DNA of 64,000 nt, from contig JABAZY010000052.1 of NCBI GenBank assembly GCA_018608245.1, positions 3,624 through 67,623 of the forward strand, written 5' to 3'. Of this stretch, positions 39,535 to 49,738 are shown in pieces. A program made the position numbers and the translations under genes. How positions within the stretch are numbered: position 1 is the stretch's first letter; every line of letters starts with the position of its first letter. The notes beneath the pieces were generated by a model. That model made no database searches. It saw only the letters and a program-made list of their open reading frames with translations, and was not told the origin of the DNA. This DNA is from Alphaproteobacteria bacterium (lineage in GTDB: Bacteria; Pseudomonadota; Alphaproteobacteria; Micavibrionales; Micavibrionaceae).

Positions 39535-40407
39535 ATGGTTCTAGAATATAATAAAACAAATAATCTTCCGCTTATTTCATCTATTATCGAGGATTGTTCT
39601 ACTTGGTTTAGTCAAGTTACAATGATCGTCGCATTTTATGATGATAAGGTATCCCAAACTGATATTGAGTTACCTCTCAAATTTTCACAATGGTATAAGG
39701 GTGTTAAGGAAGAAGGTGTATTGGCTGGTGATATTGTAGAGAATTGCAATGATATTTATCAGGAGATGATTCATCAAGGAAGCAATTTGGTGCAATTAGT
39801 CCAAATTAAAAAACGTCCCGTATTGATGGATTTTCAAGATTTTCAAGGTGTTTATACGGGTTTTATTTCGCGGATGCGTCGTGTTGAGCGTGACGCTAAT
39901 ATTGTTGGTAGTGGTTTAGATCAATTGACAGGTCTGCGTAGCTATGATGTGGCTGCTCTTGATTTGAAAAAAGAGATGGAACGTTTGAGCCGTCAAAAAG
40001 TACCTTTTTCATTGCTGATGTCACGCCTAGATAATTTTGATGAAAATAATATTGATCAAGCTTCCCTAGATGTTGTTGTTAAAAGCGTTAAGGAGTGCAT
40101 GCGATCATTTGATGATGCGTATTATTGTGACAATGGTTATTTTTTACTGAGTTTAAAGCATTCTGATGTATCTGGCGCGCAAGCGCTTGCTAATCGTTTG
40201 AAGCAAGCCATTGATGAGCACTCATCCGAGGGCATGAGTATTACTTTATCACACTGTTTGACGGAACCGACTGTTGGGGATGATATAGATGAATTACTGA
40301 TGAATATGCGTAAAGATTTAGAGGATCACAGCGCAGAAGCTGACAGTATTTTGAAATTCATCGAAGTTAGCCCACTTCAGCGTTTCATGGACAATAAAGA
40401 AGATTAG
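39535..40407 (+). CDS. Degenerate GGDEF-domain protein
   Basis: LDQLTGLRSYDVAALDLKKEMERL...YYCDNGYFLLSLKHSDVSGAQALANRLKQAI; GGDEF motif position reads DNGYF. Confidence 0.75.
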   Translation: MVLEYNKTNNLPLISSIIEDCSTWFSQVTMIVAFYDDKVSQTDIELPLKFSQWYKGVKEEGVLAGDIVENCNDIYQEMIHQGSNLVQLVQIKKRPVLMDFQDFQGVYTGFISRMRRVERDANIVGSGLDQLTGLRSYDVAALDLKKEMERLSRQKVPFSLLMSRLDNFDENNIDQASLDVVVKSVKECMRSFDDAYYCDNGYFLLSLKHSDVSGAQALANRLKQAIDEHSSEGMSITLSHCLTEPTVGDDIDELLMNMRKDLEDHSAEADSILKFIEVSPLQRFMDNKED

Positions 40408-40418
40408 GCATTTTTACT

Positions 40419-41060
40419 ATGTCGCATAATTTCAAAAATCTGCACATTGTAGATCATCCCGTTATCAATGACCGTTTGAGCTATATTCGTCAAAAAAGCA
40501 CTTCGTCTGCTGATTTTAGGTGTGGAATTTATGAGATTTCGCTACTTTTAGGGTTTGAGGCCACAAAAAACCTACCAACGAAGAAAATATCAATTGAAAC
40601 ACCCGTTACTAACACTGAAGGACAGGCGTTAGCGTATGGCGATCCTGTCATTATTCCTATATTACGTGCGGGTTTGGGGTTAAGTGATGGGTTGCAAACC
40701 TTATTACCTCGAGCATCCATTGGGCATATTGGGGTTTATCGGGATGAAAAAACCAAAAGACCTAAGGAATATTTGGTTAAATTGCCTGATTTAGCTAATA
40801 AAAAAGTAATTTTGGCAGACCCTATGCTGGCCACGGGATATTCTGCAAAACATGCGATAGATTTACTTGTAGAGCGTGGTGTAAGTCCCTGTGACATAAC
40901 ATTGATGATATTAGTGGCTGTACCAGAAGGGGTGTCCGTTATTGCTGAAGCATATCCTGAAATCCTCATATATACCGCGTCTTTAGACGATCATTTGAAC
41001 GAGGATGCCTATATTGTGCCTGGTTTAGGGGATGCTGGGGACCGTATTTTTAACACCTAA
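40419..41060 (+). CDS. upp: Uracil phosphoribosyltransferase
   Basis: VIIPILRAGLGLSDGLQTLLP, LADPMLATGYSA, GDAGDRIFNT. Confidence 0.95.
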   Translation: MSHNFKNLHIVDHPVINDRLSYIRQKSTSSADFRCGIYEISLLLGFEATKNLPTKKISIETPVTNTEGQALAYGDPVIIPILRAGLGLSDGLQTLLPRASIGHIGVYRDEKTKRPKEYLVKLPDLANKKVILADPMLATGYSAKHAIDLLVERGVSPCDITLMILVAVPEGVSVIAEAYPEILIYTASLDDHLNEDAYIVPGLGDAGDRIFNT

Positions 41061-41135
41061 ACCATTATTATTAATGAATTTTGAGCGTTTTTGATGTATT
41101 ATAGTAGGTTGTATAACATCAAAGGTATGTAGTTT

Positions 41136-42677
41136 ATGGGGCGCACTTCTATCCCTTACGATAAAATATTTTCACAAATGCCCGTAACACGGTTTTTGGT
41201 TGAACCTTCTGGCGCTAACTTCATCATTATTGAGGTGAATTTAATGGGTGAAGATTTCTTTGTGCGCCCGCGTGAAGAGATTATAGGTAAAAAAATAGAA
41301 GATTTATTTATTCCTGATAATGCGAAGCGCGTCAGTGAATCTTTGAAAAGTTGTTTAGAGCGAAAACTTCCTGTCAGCCTTCCAGCGTTAATTGATTTTC
41401 CAAGTATTAGAAATGCGTCATCCTTCTTCGTCAGTCCAATTTTAGGTGAAGATGAGAATGTTTTATATTTAGATATTATGGCGCAACCATCGATTGTGAA
41501 TAATAGCGTTGTTGAGCGGGAACGTGACGATGCTTTAAGCCTGCTAACGTCAATTTTTGATGTTAGTGATATTAGTATCATGGTCAGCGATATTCATCGT
41601 CGTATTTTGCGAGTCAATAATAGTTTCGAGCGAATTTATGGCTGGGGCAGTACAGACATGATTGGTAAGGATTTTCTGGATTTTATTCCTGAGGAAGAGC
41701 GTGACAAAGCAATTATGACGCATCAAGGCTACATTGACAATAGCGAGCGTGGTGCGGGTGATGTTAAATTTGTCTGTAAGGACGGCTCTGTTGCTAATTG
41801 TTGGTATTCTACAGCGGTTATTGAGTTAAGCCATAACCGAAGGTTTTTAGTGGCAACGCTTTTGGATATTACGTCGCGTAAGCAGATGGAACGCTCATTG
41901 CTGCTGGCAAAGGATCAGGCAGATACTGCCAACCATGCGAAGTCAGCATTTTTGGCTAATATGAGTCATGAGTTACGGACGCCGTTAAATGCGATTATCG
42001 GTTTTTCTGAAATGATGCAAAAGCAAACATTTGGCCCTTTAGGTGATGACAAATATATCGAATATTTGGGTGATGTGCATATGAGTGCACTCCACCTGTT
42101 AGAGATTATCAACGAAGTTTTAGACATGTCTAAAATTGAAGTGGGACGTACAGTGCTTGATGAAAAAGAGGTGAATATTATATCACTTGTTGAAACTGTG
42201 GTTCGTCTTATGTCACCAAGGGCAGAAAAGGGCAATGTTGAAATTAAGTTCGAACCAGATATTAAAAGTGGCTATGGGCTTTTCTCAGACCCGCGTTTGA
42301 TTAAACAAATATTGATTAATCTTATTACTAACTCAATCCGTTATTCCATTAATGGCGGTGTCATTGAAATCAAGATTGAGATTAATGATAGCGGTGAAAT
42401 GATTATGAGCGTTAGTGATCAAGGTATAGGGATTCCAAAAGACCGTCTTGGGGAAGCAATGCAACCTTTTAGACAAGTTCATGACCCTGTTCAAACAATG
42501 TCATACCAAGGGACTGGTTTAGGGCTGCCTCTTGCTAAAGCAATGGTGGGTCTACATCAGGGAGAGTTTAGGCTCGATTCAGAGGAGGGGGTGGGTACTT
42601 GGGTTACTATTAGTTTTCCTAAACATCGTGTACGTGTTTTAGAGCACGCGCCAAAAGAGAATGCCCACCTTATATAA
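41136..42677 (+). CDS. PAS-domain sensor histidine kinase
   Basis: FLANMSHELRTPLNAIIGFSEMM H-box; NLITNSIRYS, DQGIGIPKD, GTGLGLPLAKAMV. Confidence 0.94.
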   Translation: MGRTSIPYDKIFSQMPVTRFLVEPSGANFIIIEVNLMGEDFFVRPREEIIGKKIEDLFIPDNAKRVSESLKSCLERKLPVSLPALIDFPSIRNASSFFVSPILGEDENVLYLDIMAQPSIVNNSVVERERDDALSLLTSIFDVSDISIMVSDIHRRILRVNNSFERIYGWGSTDMIGKDFLDFIPEEERDKAIMTHQGYIDNSERGAGDVKFVCKDGSVANCWYSTAVIELSHNRRFLVATLLDITSRKQMERSLLLAKDQADTANHAKSAFLANMSHELRTPLNAIIGFSEMMQKQTFGPLGDDKYIEYLGDVHMSALHLLEIINEVLDMSKIEVGRTVLDEKEVNIISLVETVVRLMSPRAEKGNVEIKFEPDIKSGYGLFSDPRLIKQILINLITNSIRYSINGGVIEIKIEINDSGEMIMSVSDQGIGIPKDRLGEAMQPFRQVHDPVQTMSYQGTGLGLPLAKAMVGLHQGEFRLDSEEGVGTWVTISFPKHRVRVLEHAPKENAHLI

Positions 42678-42747
42678 CTGACTTGATATTTACCTTATCT
42701 AAGCGTAATATCCATCGAATAATGAACCTTTAGACTAGGGAAATACC

Positions 42748-43161
42748 ATGAGCGCAGCAGAATTGATACAGAAATGCCATGATGCAGGTCTTAAGATGAC
42801 TGAGCCTCGCCGTGTCATCCTAGATATTCTAGAGCACGCTAAGGACCATCCTTCTGTTGAAGAAGTTTATGATCGTTCAAAGAAGCAAGATTCATCTATT
42901 AGTATGGCGACTGTGTATCGTACGCTTGCGCTGTTAGACGAAATGGGGCTTGTTTTCCGTCATGAATTTAACGATGAACAGCATGCTCGTTATGAAGTAA
43001 ACACAGAACATCATCATCACTTGATTGATATTGATACCGGCAAAGTGATCGAGTTTCAAAATGAAAAAATTGAAAAGATGAAACAGAAAATTGCGGATGA
43101 ACTGGGTTATGAACTTGTTGAATGTCGCTTAGAGCTTTACGGCAAAAAGAAGAAAAAATAA
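42748..43161 (+). CDS. fur: Fur family transcriptional regulator
   Basis: GLKMTEPRRVILDIL, SMATVYRTLALLDEMGLVFR, EHHHHLIDIDTGKVIEF. Confidence 0.93.
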   Translation: MSAAELIQKCHDAGLKMTEPRRVILDILEHAKDHPSVEEVYDRSKKQDSSISMATVYRTLALLDEMGLVFRHEFNDEQHARYEVNTEHHHHLIDIDTGKVIEFQNEKIEKMKQKIADELGYELVECRLELYGKKKKK

Positions 43162-43170
43162 TTTTCAAAT

Positions 43171-43506
43171 ATGTTTGAAGAACCATCAACCATTCCAACC
43201 TATTTATTGGTGGAAGCTAAATTGCGTGAATTGTCTACGCAAGGTATTGGTGCCTATATCGCTCATCGTGGTGAGAAGATGGGTGGACTTATTCTGCTCA
43301 AAATTTCTGACATGTCTGGACAATGTAAATTGCTGAGCCAACAACGCAATATTGATGGTGCTTTAGAATGGCAAAATATGTTTAAGGAAGAATTAGTGGA
43401 AGAGAAAAGGGCGGATGAATATAGCGTCCGTGCGATTAACCGTGACCCAGATCTATGGGTGATCGAAATTGAAGATAGAGCAATGAATAACCCGTTTGTA
43501 GATTAA
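43171..43506 (+). CDS. DUF1491 family protein
   Basis: PTYLLVEAKLRELSTQGIGAYIAHRGEKMGGLILLKI...RDPDLWVIEIED; next to fur. Confidence 0.75.
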   Translation: MFEEPSTIPTYLLVEAKLRELSTQGIGAYIAHRGEKMGGLILLKISDMSGQCKLLSQQRNIDGALEWQNMFKEELVEEKRADEYSVRAINRDPDLWVIEIEDRAMNNPFVD

Positions 43507-43625
43507 GGTGTGCAACCATCTATATCGGCAACATTTTGCAAAAACTGTTCAAATTTTTCCACAGGAACAGTATCGCGCGGTAATAATGATGCGGCTTCTT
43601 CAAAGTTTTTAATATTATCAGTCAT
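43503..43625 (-). CDS. Small hypothetical protein, 40 aa (MTDNIKNFEEAASLLPRDTVPVEKFEQFLQNVADIDGCTP)
   Basis: Read by hand; GGGGA SD-like sequence upstream; stop shares TTAA with the DUF1491 stop. Confidence 0.45.
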   Translation of the reverse strand: MTDNIKNFEEAASLLPRDTVPVEKFEQFLQNVADIDGCTP

Positions 43626-43763
43626 TATTTTTCCCCTTTAATAACTATTCTTACTGTACCGCAAAAAGGTTACAAAAGCTTTAATAAATTTATTTGCCAT
43701 ATAGTTTGACTTCTATGGTGTTTATTAGTATTTATTTACGAAATAGAGAGAAGATACTAAATT

Positions 43764-44777
43764 ATGTCCGTAGATACCGTTATAACGACAGCAGGGTTTG
43801 ATATTCCTGAAAAATTCGCAAAGTACTTTCAGTACTTTCCGCAAGTGCTGGAAGATATTGCGGCCCAAGACGACCAAAGTTTTGATTTTATTATTTTCCT
43901 TGAGACTGAAGATCAACGCGCCCAAGTACAAGGTGCGGTTGATAATGGCTCAAGTGCTGTGCAGCGCATGAATAAAGAAGGTAGATGCCAAATCAAATTA
44001 ATTCCACCGCGTGCAGAAAAGATAGATAACCTTTATGCTGGTGAGGTGCGTACGCGTGATTATATTGAGAGTGGAAAATATACTTATGCTCTTTATGTGG
44101 ATTTTGATGAGCGATATAGTGATCCCAAATATTTATCTACTTTAAAGTCAGTGATGAATGAAGAGGATGCTGCCATTGTTGCGGCTAACCCAATGGCATT
44201 TGGAAAGAAAATTACAAAGCCTGCGAGTCTTATGTTTCCCAAGTACAAGAATAGAGTGCCTCTAAGAAAAATTGATCATTTAGATAGTAACAGCGCTTTG
44301 TGGTGCAATATGCTTGCTCGTGTATCTTCTATACCGCGCGTATCTTGGGAAGATATGAAGGATTTACCTAAAGAGTTAGGCGCCGCATTAGATTGGCATT
44401 TTGCTATTCGTAATAATGGTAAAATTATTTATACAGATGAAACATCGATGGGGCACCGTTTTCATGACAGTCTTGTGGATCACAGTCATGAGCAATCTAT
44501 AGATGTTAAATTAGCCTTTTATCTTATGTCATGTGATGGGGTGGATTTTGATACAAGAACTAGAAATAGAATAAATCAGTTAACTGATATATTTGATGTG
44601 CAATCGATGTTTTATAATAACCCTACAAAATATGCGGACGAGAGAGCTATGTTGATAAGCGTTAACGCAAATAGAAATTCATTCGTGGGTAAGGATAGGC
44701 CATTAGAGTTGTGGGAAAATGCGCACGCTGTAGATTTGCGTTATATGTTGGATAGGTGTCAGCCAAGCATTGCTTAG
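43764..44777 (+). CDS. Putative glycosyltransferase-like protein
   Basis: YALYVDFDERYSDPKYL (DxD-like) and overall alpha/beta pattern; weak. Confidence 0.5.
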   Translation: MSVDTVITTAGFDIPEKFAKYFQYFPQVLEDIAAQDDQSFDFIIFLETEDQRAQVQGAVDNGSSAVQRMNKEGRCQIKLIPPRAEKIDNLYAGEVRTRDYIESGKYTYALYVDFDERYSDPKYLSTLKSVMNEEDAAIVAANPMAFGKKITKPASLMFPKYKNRVPLRKIDHLDSNSALWCNMLARVSSIPRVSWEDMKDLPKELGAALDWHFAIRNNGKIIYTDETSMGHRFHDSLVDHSHEQSIDVKLAFYLMSCDGVDFDTRTRNRINQLTDIFDVQSMFYNNPTKYADERAMLISVNANRNSFVGKDRPLELWENAHAVDLRYMLDRCQPSIA

Positions 44778-44786
44778 AAACAAAAG

Positions 44787-44876
44787 TGGCGGAGGAACAG
44801 GGATTCGAACCCTGGATGGGCTTGCACCCATGCTAGTTTTCAAGACTAGTGCATTCAACCGCTCTGCCATTCCTCC
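44787..44876 (-). tRNA. tRNA-Ser (anticodon TGA)
   Basis: Minus strand GGAGGAATGGCAGAGCGGTTGAATGCACTAGTCTTGAAAACTAG...GGTTCGAATCCCTGTTCCTCCGCCA, with long variable arm and encoded CCA. Confidence 0.95.
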
Positions 44877-44974
44877 GCAATTGATGTGAAATCTATTTAC
44901 AGATTTTAGGCGCCAAAAACAAGCCTTTCTTTTACCTCTTACGCAATAAAGTTAAATTTGCTAAAGAATAGGGT

Positions 44975-45790
44975 ATGTTTTTTATTATTTCTAAAATTGT
45001 TTGGTTCTTAATTAGCCCTTTAAACTTAATCTGGTTATTGATGGTTTCTGGTTATTTGATCATTAATAGACACCCTAACTTGGGCTATAAGATGATTTTT
45101 ACGGGGGTGGTTTTATTTGTTCTGCTGGGCGTGCTGCCTATTGGGCATAATCTAACTGTTTTCCTTGAAAAGCAATATCTGCGCGAGCGTTTACCTAAAC
45201 AAGTTGATGGTATCATCGTGCTGGGAGGCGCTTTCAATACGCATATATCTAACAAAACGGGGCAACTGGCCCTAAATGAGAATATTGGACGTATGGTAGA
45301 GTTTGTGGCGTTGTCAAAGATATACCCAAATGCCAAATTGGTTTTTAGTGGTGGGTCGGGGCGCTTATTGTCTAAAGACCGTAAAGAAGCCGAGGATGCT
45401 CAAACGTTCTTAGGTATAATGGGTGTTCAAGGGGCGCGGCTTATTATTGAGCCTGACTCGCGCAATACCTATGAAAATGTAGTGTTTACGAAGAAATTGG
45501 TGGAGCCGAAGCCTGATGAGAAGTGGATTGTGATAACCTCAGCGTTTCATATGCCACGCACGATGGGAATATTTGAGCAACAGGGTTGGAAAGTTATCCC
45601 CTATGTCAGCGCACCCCGTACGGATGGTGAATATCAGATTTATCCTAGGTCTTTCAGTATATTAGGTCAGTTTTACTTGCTCAGCAATGCTATTAAGGAG
45701 TTTGTGGGTAGTGCTACATACTATTTTTCAGGGAAAAGCGCTTTTCTACTGCCCATGCGTCCTTTAGAATCTGAAACAGAATCAAAATAA
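44975..45790 (+). CDS. YdcF family (DUF218) protein
   Basis: VDGIIVLGGAF, SRNTYENVVFTKKLV, VITSAFHMPRTMGIFEQ. Confidence 0.88.
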   Translation: MFFIISKIVWFLISPLNLIWLLMVSGYLIINRHPNLGYKMIFTGVVLFVLLGVLPIGHNLTVFLEKQYLRERLPKQVDGIIVLGGAFNTHISNKTGQLALNENIGRMVEFVALSKIYPNAKLVFSGGSGRLLSKDRKEAEDAQTFLGIMGVQGARLIIEPDSRNTYENVVFTKKLVEPKPDEKWIVITSAFHMPRTMGIFEQQGWKVIPYVSAPRTDGEYQIYPRSFSILGQFYLLSNAIKEFVGSATYYFSGKSAFLLPMRPLESETESK

Positions 45791-45794
45791 CTTT

Positions 45795-46784
45795 ATGGGC
45801 GGAATTATTATGTTGAGAAATCACTTTAAGAAAATACTATTAGTAACTGTTTTAGTTTGCTTTTCATCTGTTTCGTTTGCGCAAAGCCAATCTTTTGATG
45901 TTTGGCTACAGGGCGTGCGCAGCGAAGCTGCTCAAAAAGGTATCTCAGAAAACACCATTAACGCGGCGTTAAACGGCATTAAACCTATTCAGCGTGTTAT
46001 TGAGTTAGATAAAAAACAGCCTGAGAATAAAAAGACATTCGTCCAATATCGTACATCTGTGGTTAACCAAAACCTTATCAAGCAAGGGCGTCGTTTAATT
46101 CAAGAAAACTATACGATCCTTCAAGAAGTTGAAGATAAGTACGGTGTGCCAAAGCAGTTTATTGTGGCGCTTTGGGGGATTGAAACAAATTTTGGTGGTA
46201 ATACTGGTGGGTTCAAAGTTGTGCCTGCGCTTGCCACATTGTCTTGGGAAGGACGTCGCGCAGACTTCTTCCGTAAAGAGTTATTTAATGCGCTTAAAAT
46301 TATTGATGAGGGTCATATTAGTGCGGCAAGCATGAAAGGTTCTTGGGCAGGCGCAATGGGGCAAAATCAATTTATGCCTTCTAGCTTTAATTCCTACGCG
46401 GTAGATCATAATGGTGATGGAAAACGCGATATTTGGGGTACAAAGAAAGATATTTTTGCTTCAACGGCCAACTACCTCAAGAAGAATGGCTGGAAATCAG
46501 GGGAGCGTTGGGGGCGCCGTGTACAATTACCCCCAAGTTTTTCAAAAGAAATGGTTACGCCAAAAATTAAGAAACCAATTTCATATTGGTCAAGCTTAGG
46601 TGTGCGTAAGTTAGATGGAACGCCACTTCCAACTGAAAATATGATGTCTTCAATTGTTGCTCCTGATGGGGTAGGCGGAGAGGCATGGATTGTGTACAAC
46701 AACTATCAAACAATAATGGATTGGAATAGATCCACTTATTTTGCTACATCTGTCGGTCTTCTAGCCGATCAGCTAGCCCGATAA
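45795..46784 (+). CDS. Lytic murein transglycosylase (MltB-like)
   Basis: IVALWGIETNFGG, GSWAGAMGQNQFMPSSFNSYAVDHNGDGKRDIW. Confidence 0.92.
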   Translation: MGGIIMLRNHFKKILLVTVLVCFSSVSFAQSQSFDVWLQGVRSEAAQKGISENTINAALNGIKPIQRVIELDKKQPENKKTFVQYRTSVVNQNLIKQGRRLIQENYTILQEVEDKYGVPKQFIVALWGIETNFGGNTGGFKVVPALATLSWEGRRADFFRKELFNALKIIDEGHISAASMKGSWAGAMGQNQFMPSSFNSYAVDHNGDGKRDIWGTKKDIFASTANYLKKNGWKSGERWGRRVQLPPSFSKEMVTPKIKKPISYWSSLGVRKLDGTPLPTENMMSSIVAPDGVGGEAWIVYNNYQTIMDWNRSTYFATSVGLLADQLAR

Positions 46785-46815
46785 ATTTTTAACGACGAGA
46801 AACAGAGTAAATATC

Positions 46816-47919
46816 ATGCGTACTTTAGCCTTACAATCCATGCCTAAACCGTTATTCGCCTTCATGCTGCTAACCATTGTATTTGGTGGTGGTCTTTCTG
46901 GCTGTTCCGAAACGCGTTATGCCGCGCATATGGTAAAACAAATTCCTATGGGGCAAGATAAAGCAGCGAAAAGCGTTGGTTATTTTAAGGTTGGTAGTCC
47001 ATATAACATTAAGGGGCGTAAATATTACCCAAAAGAAACTTATGGTGGTGTAGAAACAGGCACGGCTTCTTGGTATGGCCCAGGATTTCATGGCAAAATG
47101 ACAGCCAATGGAGAAACGTTTGATAGAAACGATCTGACAGCTGCCCATAGAACTCTTCAAATACCAAGCGTTATTAAAGTAACTAATTTGAGCAATGGTC
47201 GTTCAATAATCTTACGTGTTAATGATCGTGGGCCATTTGCGCATGATCGAGTCTTAGATGTGTCGGAACGTGCTGCAAGTTTGCTTGGGTTTAAAAACCA
47301 AGGTACGGCCAAAGTACGCATTGAGGTCATGACAGACGCCAGCAAAGTTGTTGCCAATGCTGCTAAGCAGGGTAAAGACACGCGCGGTTATGCCGTGGCG
47401 CTTAACCAGAACAAAACACATCATTTAGATCAACCATCTATTATCACGCCACCACCAACACCAGAAGTAAAAATGGCGAGTGCGCAAAGCGTTCAAAATG
47501 CACAGCGTGTGGCGCAAGTACAACCTGCAACAGGCGCACCTCAACAAATATATTACAAACCTGAGCCAGTTCAGCGCGTTGTTCTATCGCCTGAGATGCC
47601 AACTCAAACATCGCCAGCTCCTGTGGAAAAGGTTGTGAATAATGTCGTGGATAATCAAAAGGTGTCAAAATTTGTACCGTCCGTTCCAGCAGGTAAAATA
47701 TTTGTTCAAGCTGGTGCATTTTCTGAGGAGCAAAATGCGTTAGCCTTTAGCCGTACATTATCATCTTATGGACCATCAAAGGTTTATATGACACGTGTTG
47801 ATAATAAGCCATTTTATCGCGTACGTTTAGGACCATATGAAGATTCTGCGAAAGCATCCGAAGCTGTTTTGGCGCTTAACAATAGTGGTAAGGCAAACGC
47901 TGTTTTAATTGTTGATTGA
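46816..47919 (+). CDS. rlpA: RlpA-like septal lytic transglycosylase with SPOR domain
   Basis: GTASWYGPGFHGKMTANGETFDRNDLTAAHRTL, VRVNDRGPFAHDRVLDVSERAA equivalent, C-terminal SPOR. Confidence 0.92.
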   Translation: MRTLALQSMPKPLFAFMLLTIVFGGGLSGCSETRYAAHMVKQIPMGQDKAAKSVGYFKVGSPYNIKGRKYYPKETYGGVETGTASWYGPGFHGKMTANGETFDRNDLTAAHRTLQIPSVIKVTNLSNGRSIILRVNDRGPFAHDRVLDVSERAASLLGFKNQGTAKVRIEVMTDASKVVANAAKQGKDTRGYAVALNQNKTHHLDQPSIITPPPTPEVKMASAQSVQNAQRVAQVQPATGAPQQIYYKPEPVQRVVLSPEMPTQTSPAPVEKVVNNVVDNQKVSKFVPSVPAGKIFVQAGAFSEEQNALAFSRTLSSYGPSKVYMTRVDNKPFYRVRLGPYEDSAKASEAVLALNNSGKANAVLIVD

Positions 47920-47965
47920 TTACACTAATTACACCCATTTCGTCATAGTGATTTGAAAGAAAAAA

Positions 47966-49096
47966 ATGCGCTTTATATTTTTAACCTTAATTGTTCTCTT
48001 TAGCTTTTCATCAGCACCCGCGTGGAGTTGGTCGCAAGAAACAGCGGCGAAGCAAGCGCTTGTGATGGACATGGAAACGGGACAAGTGTTGTTTGAGAAA
48101 AACTCAGATCAGCGTATGCCCACATCTTCGATGAGTAAGGTGATGACGGCTTATATGGTTTTTACAGCTATTGAGAGTGGCCGCATTGATTTAGACACTG
48201 AGTTCCGTGTCAGCAAGGAAGCCTCTGAAAAAGGTGGATCTAAAATGTTTGTGGCTGATGGCACGAAGGTCAAAGTTGAATATTTGCTACGCGGTGTGAT
48301 TATTCAATCTGGTAATGATGCAACAATTGTTCTGGCTGAAGGGCTTGCGGGGAGTGAAAAAGAATTTGCTAAGCGCATGACCGAAAAGGCGGAAGAAATT
48401 GGGATGGGTGACAGTAATTTTATGAATGCTAGTGGTTGGCCAGACCCTAACCATTATTCAACGGCGCACGATCTGGCAATTATGGCGCGCCGCGTGATGA
48501 AAGATTTCCCCGAGTATTATAAAATGTACGGTGAAAAAGAATTCACCTATGCAGAGATTAAACAAAGAAACCGTAATCCATTGCTTTACCGTGATATTGG
48601 CGCAGACGGTATTAAAACAGGTCATACAGAAGTGGGCGGTTACGGTTTAATAGGGACAGCCTTGCAAGATGGTCGTCGTGTATTGATTGTGCTAAACGGC
48701 ATGGAAAGCGAAAAAGAGCGCTCAGATGAATCTTCAAGACTTATTACATGGGGATTAGACAAGTTTAAGAATGTTGAACTATTTAAAGCCAATCAGAGTG
48801 TAACCGAAGCGCCTGTGGCGATGGGGCAAGAAAAAACTGTGTCTTTAGTTCTTCAAAAGAACTTAAAGGTCACCGTGCCTAAAAAAGTTGATGATAAAGA
48901 TAATATTGTTATCGAGTATAAAAAACCTGTCGTGGCGCCAATCAAAAAAGGCGATGTTCTTGGAACGCTAACGATCAAGGGCGAAGATTTAGAAGGCCAA
49001 AAATATGATCTAGTAGCAGGTAGCTCTGTTGAAAAATTAGGGTTTTTCAAAGGTACATTCGTAAAAGCCAAAACGTATCTTTTAGGCAGTCGATAG
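47966..49096 (+). CDS. D-alanyl-D-alanine carboxypeptidase (PBP5/6 family)
   Basis: TSSMSKVMTAYMVF SxxK, SGNDATIVLAE, DGIKTGHTEVGGYG KTG. Confidence 0.95.
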   Translation: MRFIFLTLIVLFSFSSAPAWSWSQETAAKQALVMDMETGQVLFEKNSDQRMPTSSMSKVMTAYMVFTAIESGRIDLDTEFRVSKEASEKGGSKMFVADGTKVKVEYLLRGVIIQSGNDATIVLAEGLAGSEKEFAKRMTEKAEEIGMGDSNFMNASGWPDPNHYSTAHDLAIMARRVMKDFPEYYKMYGEKEFTYAEIKQRNRNPLLYRDIGADGIKTGHTEVGGYGLIGTALQDGRRVLIVLNGMESEKERSDESSRLITWGLDKFKNVELFKANQSVTEAPVAMGQEKTVSLVLQKNLKVTVPKKVDDKDNIVIEYKKPVVAPIKKGDVLGTLTIKGEDLEGQKYDLVAGSSVEKLGFFKGTFVKAKTYLLGSR

Positions 49097-49099
49097 CCC

Positions 49100-49738
49100 A
49101 TGAGCCGAGGAACATTTATCACATTAGAGGGCGGTGAGGGTGTTGGCAAAACAACACAGATTGCTTTTTTAAAAGATAAATTGGAAAGCGAAGGGCACCA
49201 GGTCATTACAACCCGTGAACCAGGTGGTACACCAGCCGCCGAAGAAATCCGCAATTTAGTCTCAAGCGTAGAATTTGGTGCGAACCTTCCGCCTTATGCA
49301 GAATTAATGCTATTTAACGCAGCGCGTGCGTCGCATATTGAAGATATTATTAAACCAGCATTAGAGGACGGCAAGGTTGTCATCTGTGACCGTTTTATTG
49401 ATTCAACGCGTGTCTATCAGGGCATTTTACAATCAATTGATATGGCGTTTATTCATCAATTAGATGCCCGCATTGTTGGTGAGTATATGCCAGATTTAAC
49501 GCTTTTGCTTGATATTACGGCTGAGGCCGCTATGGAGCGTGTAAAGACACGTGGTGTGCGGGACCATTATGATAATGGTGATATTGTATTCTACACGTCG
49601 CTACGTGATGGCTTTTTGACGTTAGCTGAGGAAGATCAGGCACGTATTAAGGTCATTGATGCCGATGCAAAGATGGATGTCATTGCAGAAAATATTTGGC
49701 AATACGCCTCTGATGTTATAGAAAATAAGAATGTTTGA
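49100..49738 (+). CDS. tmk: Thymidylate kinase
   Basis: FITLEGGEGVGKTTQ, TREPGGTPAAEEIR, CDRFIDSTRVYQG. Confidence 0.96.
   Translation: MSRGTFITLEGGEGVGKTTQIAFLKDKLESEGHQVITTREPGGTPAAEEIRNLVSSVEFGANLPPYAELMLFNAARASHIEDIIKPALEDGKVVICDRFIDSTRVYQGILQSIDMAFIHQLDARIVGEYMPDLTLLLDITAEAAMERVKTRGVRDHYDNGDIVFYTSLRDGFLTLAEEDQARIKVIDADAKMDVIAENIWQYASDVIENKNV

Noticed and set aside
41156-42235. Antisense ORFs of 141 and 89 aa in the histidine kinase gene
   Set aside because: Shadow ORFs opposite a clear PAS/HisKA/HATPase gene.
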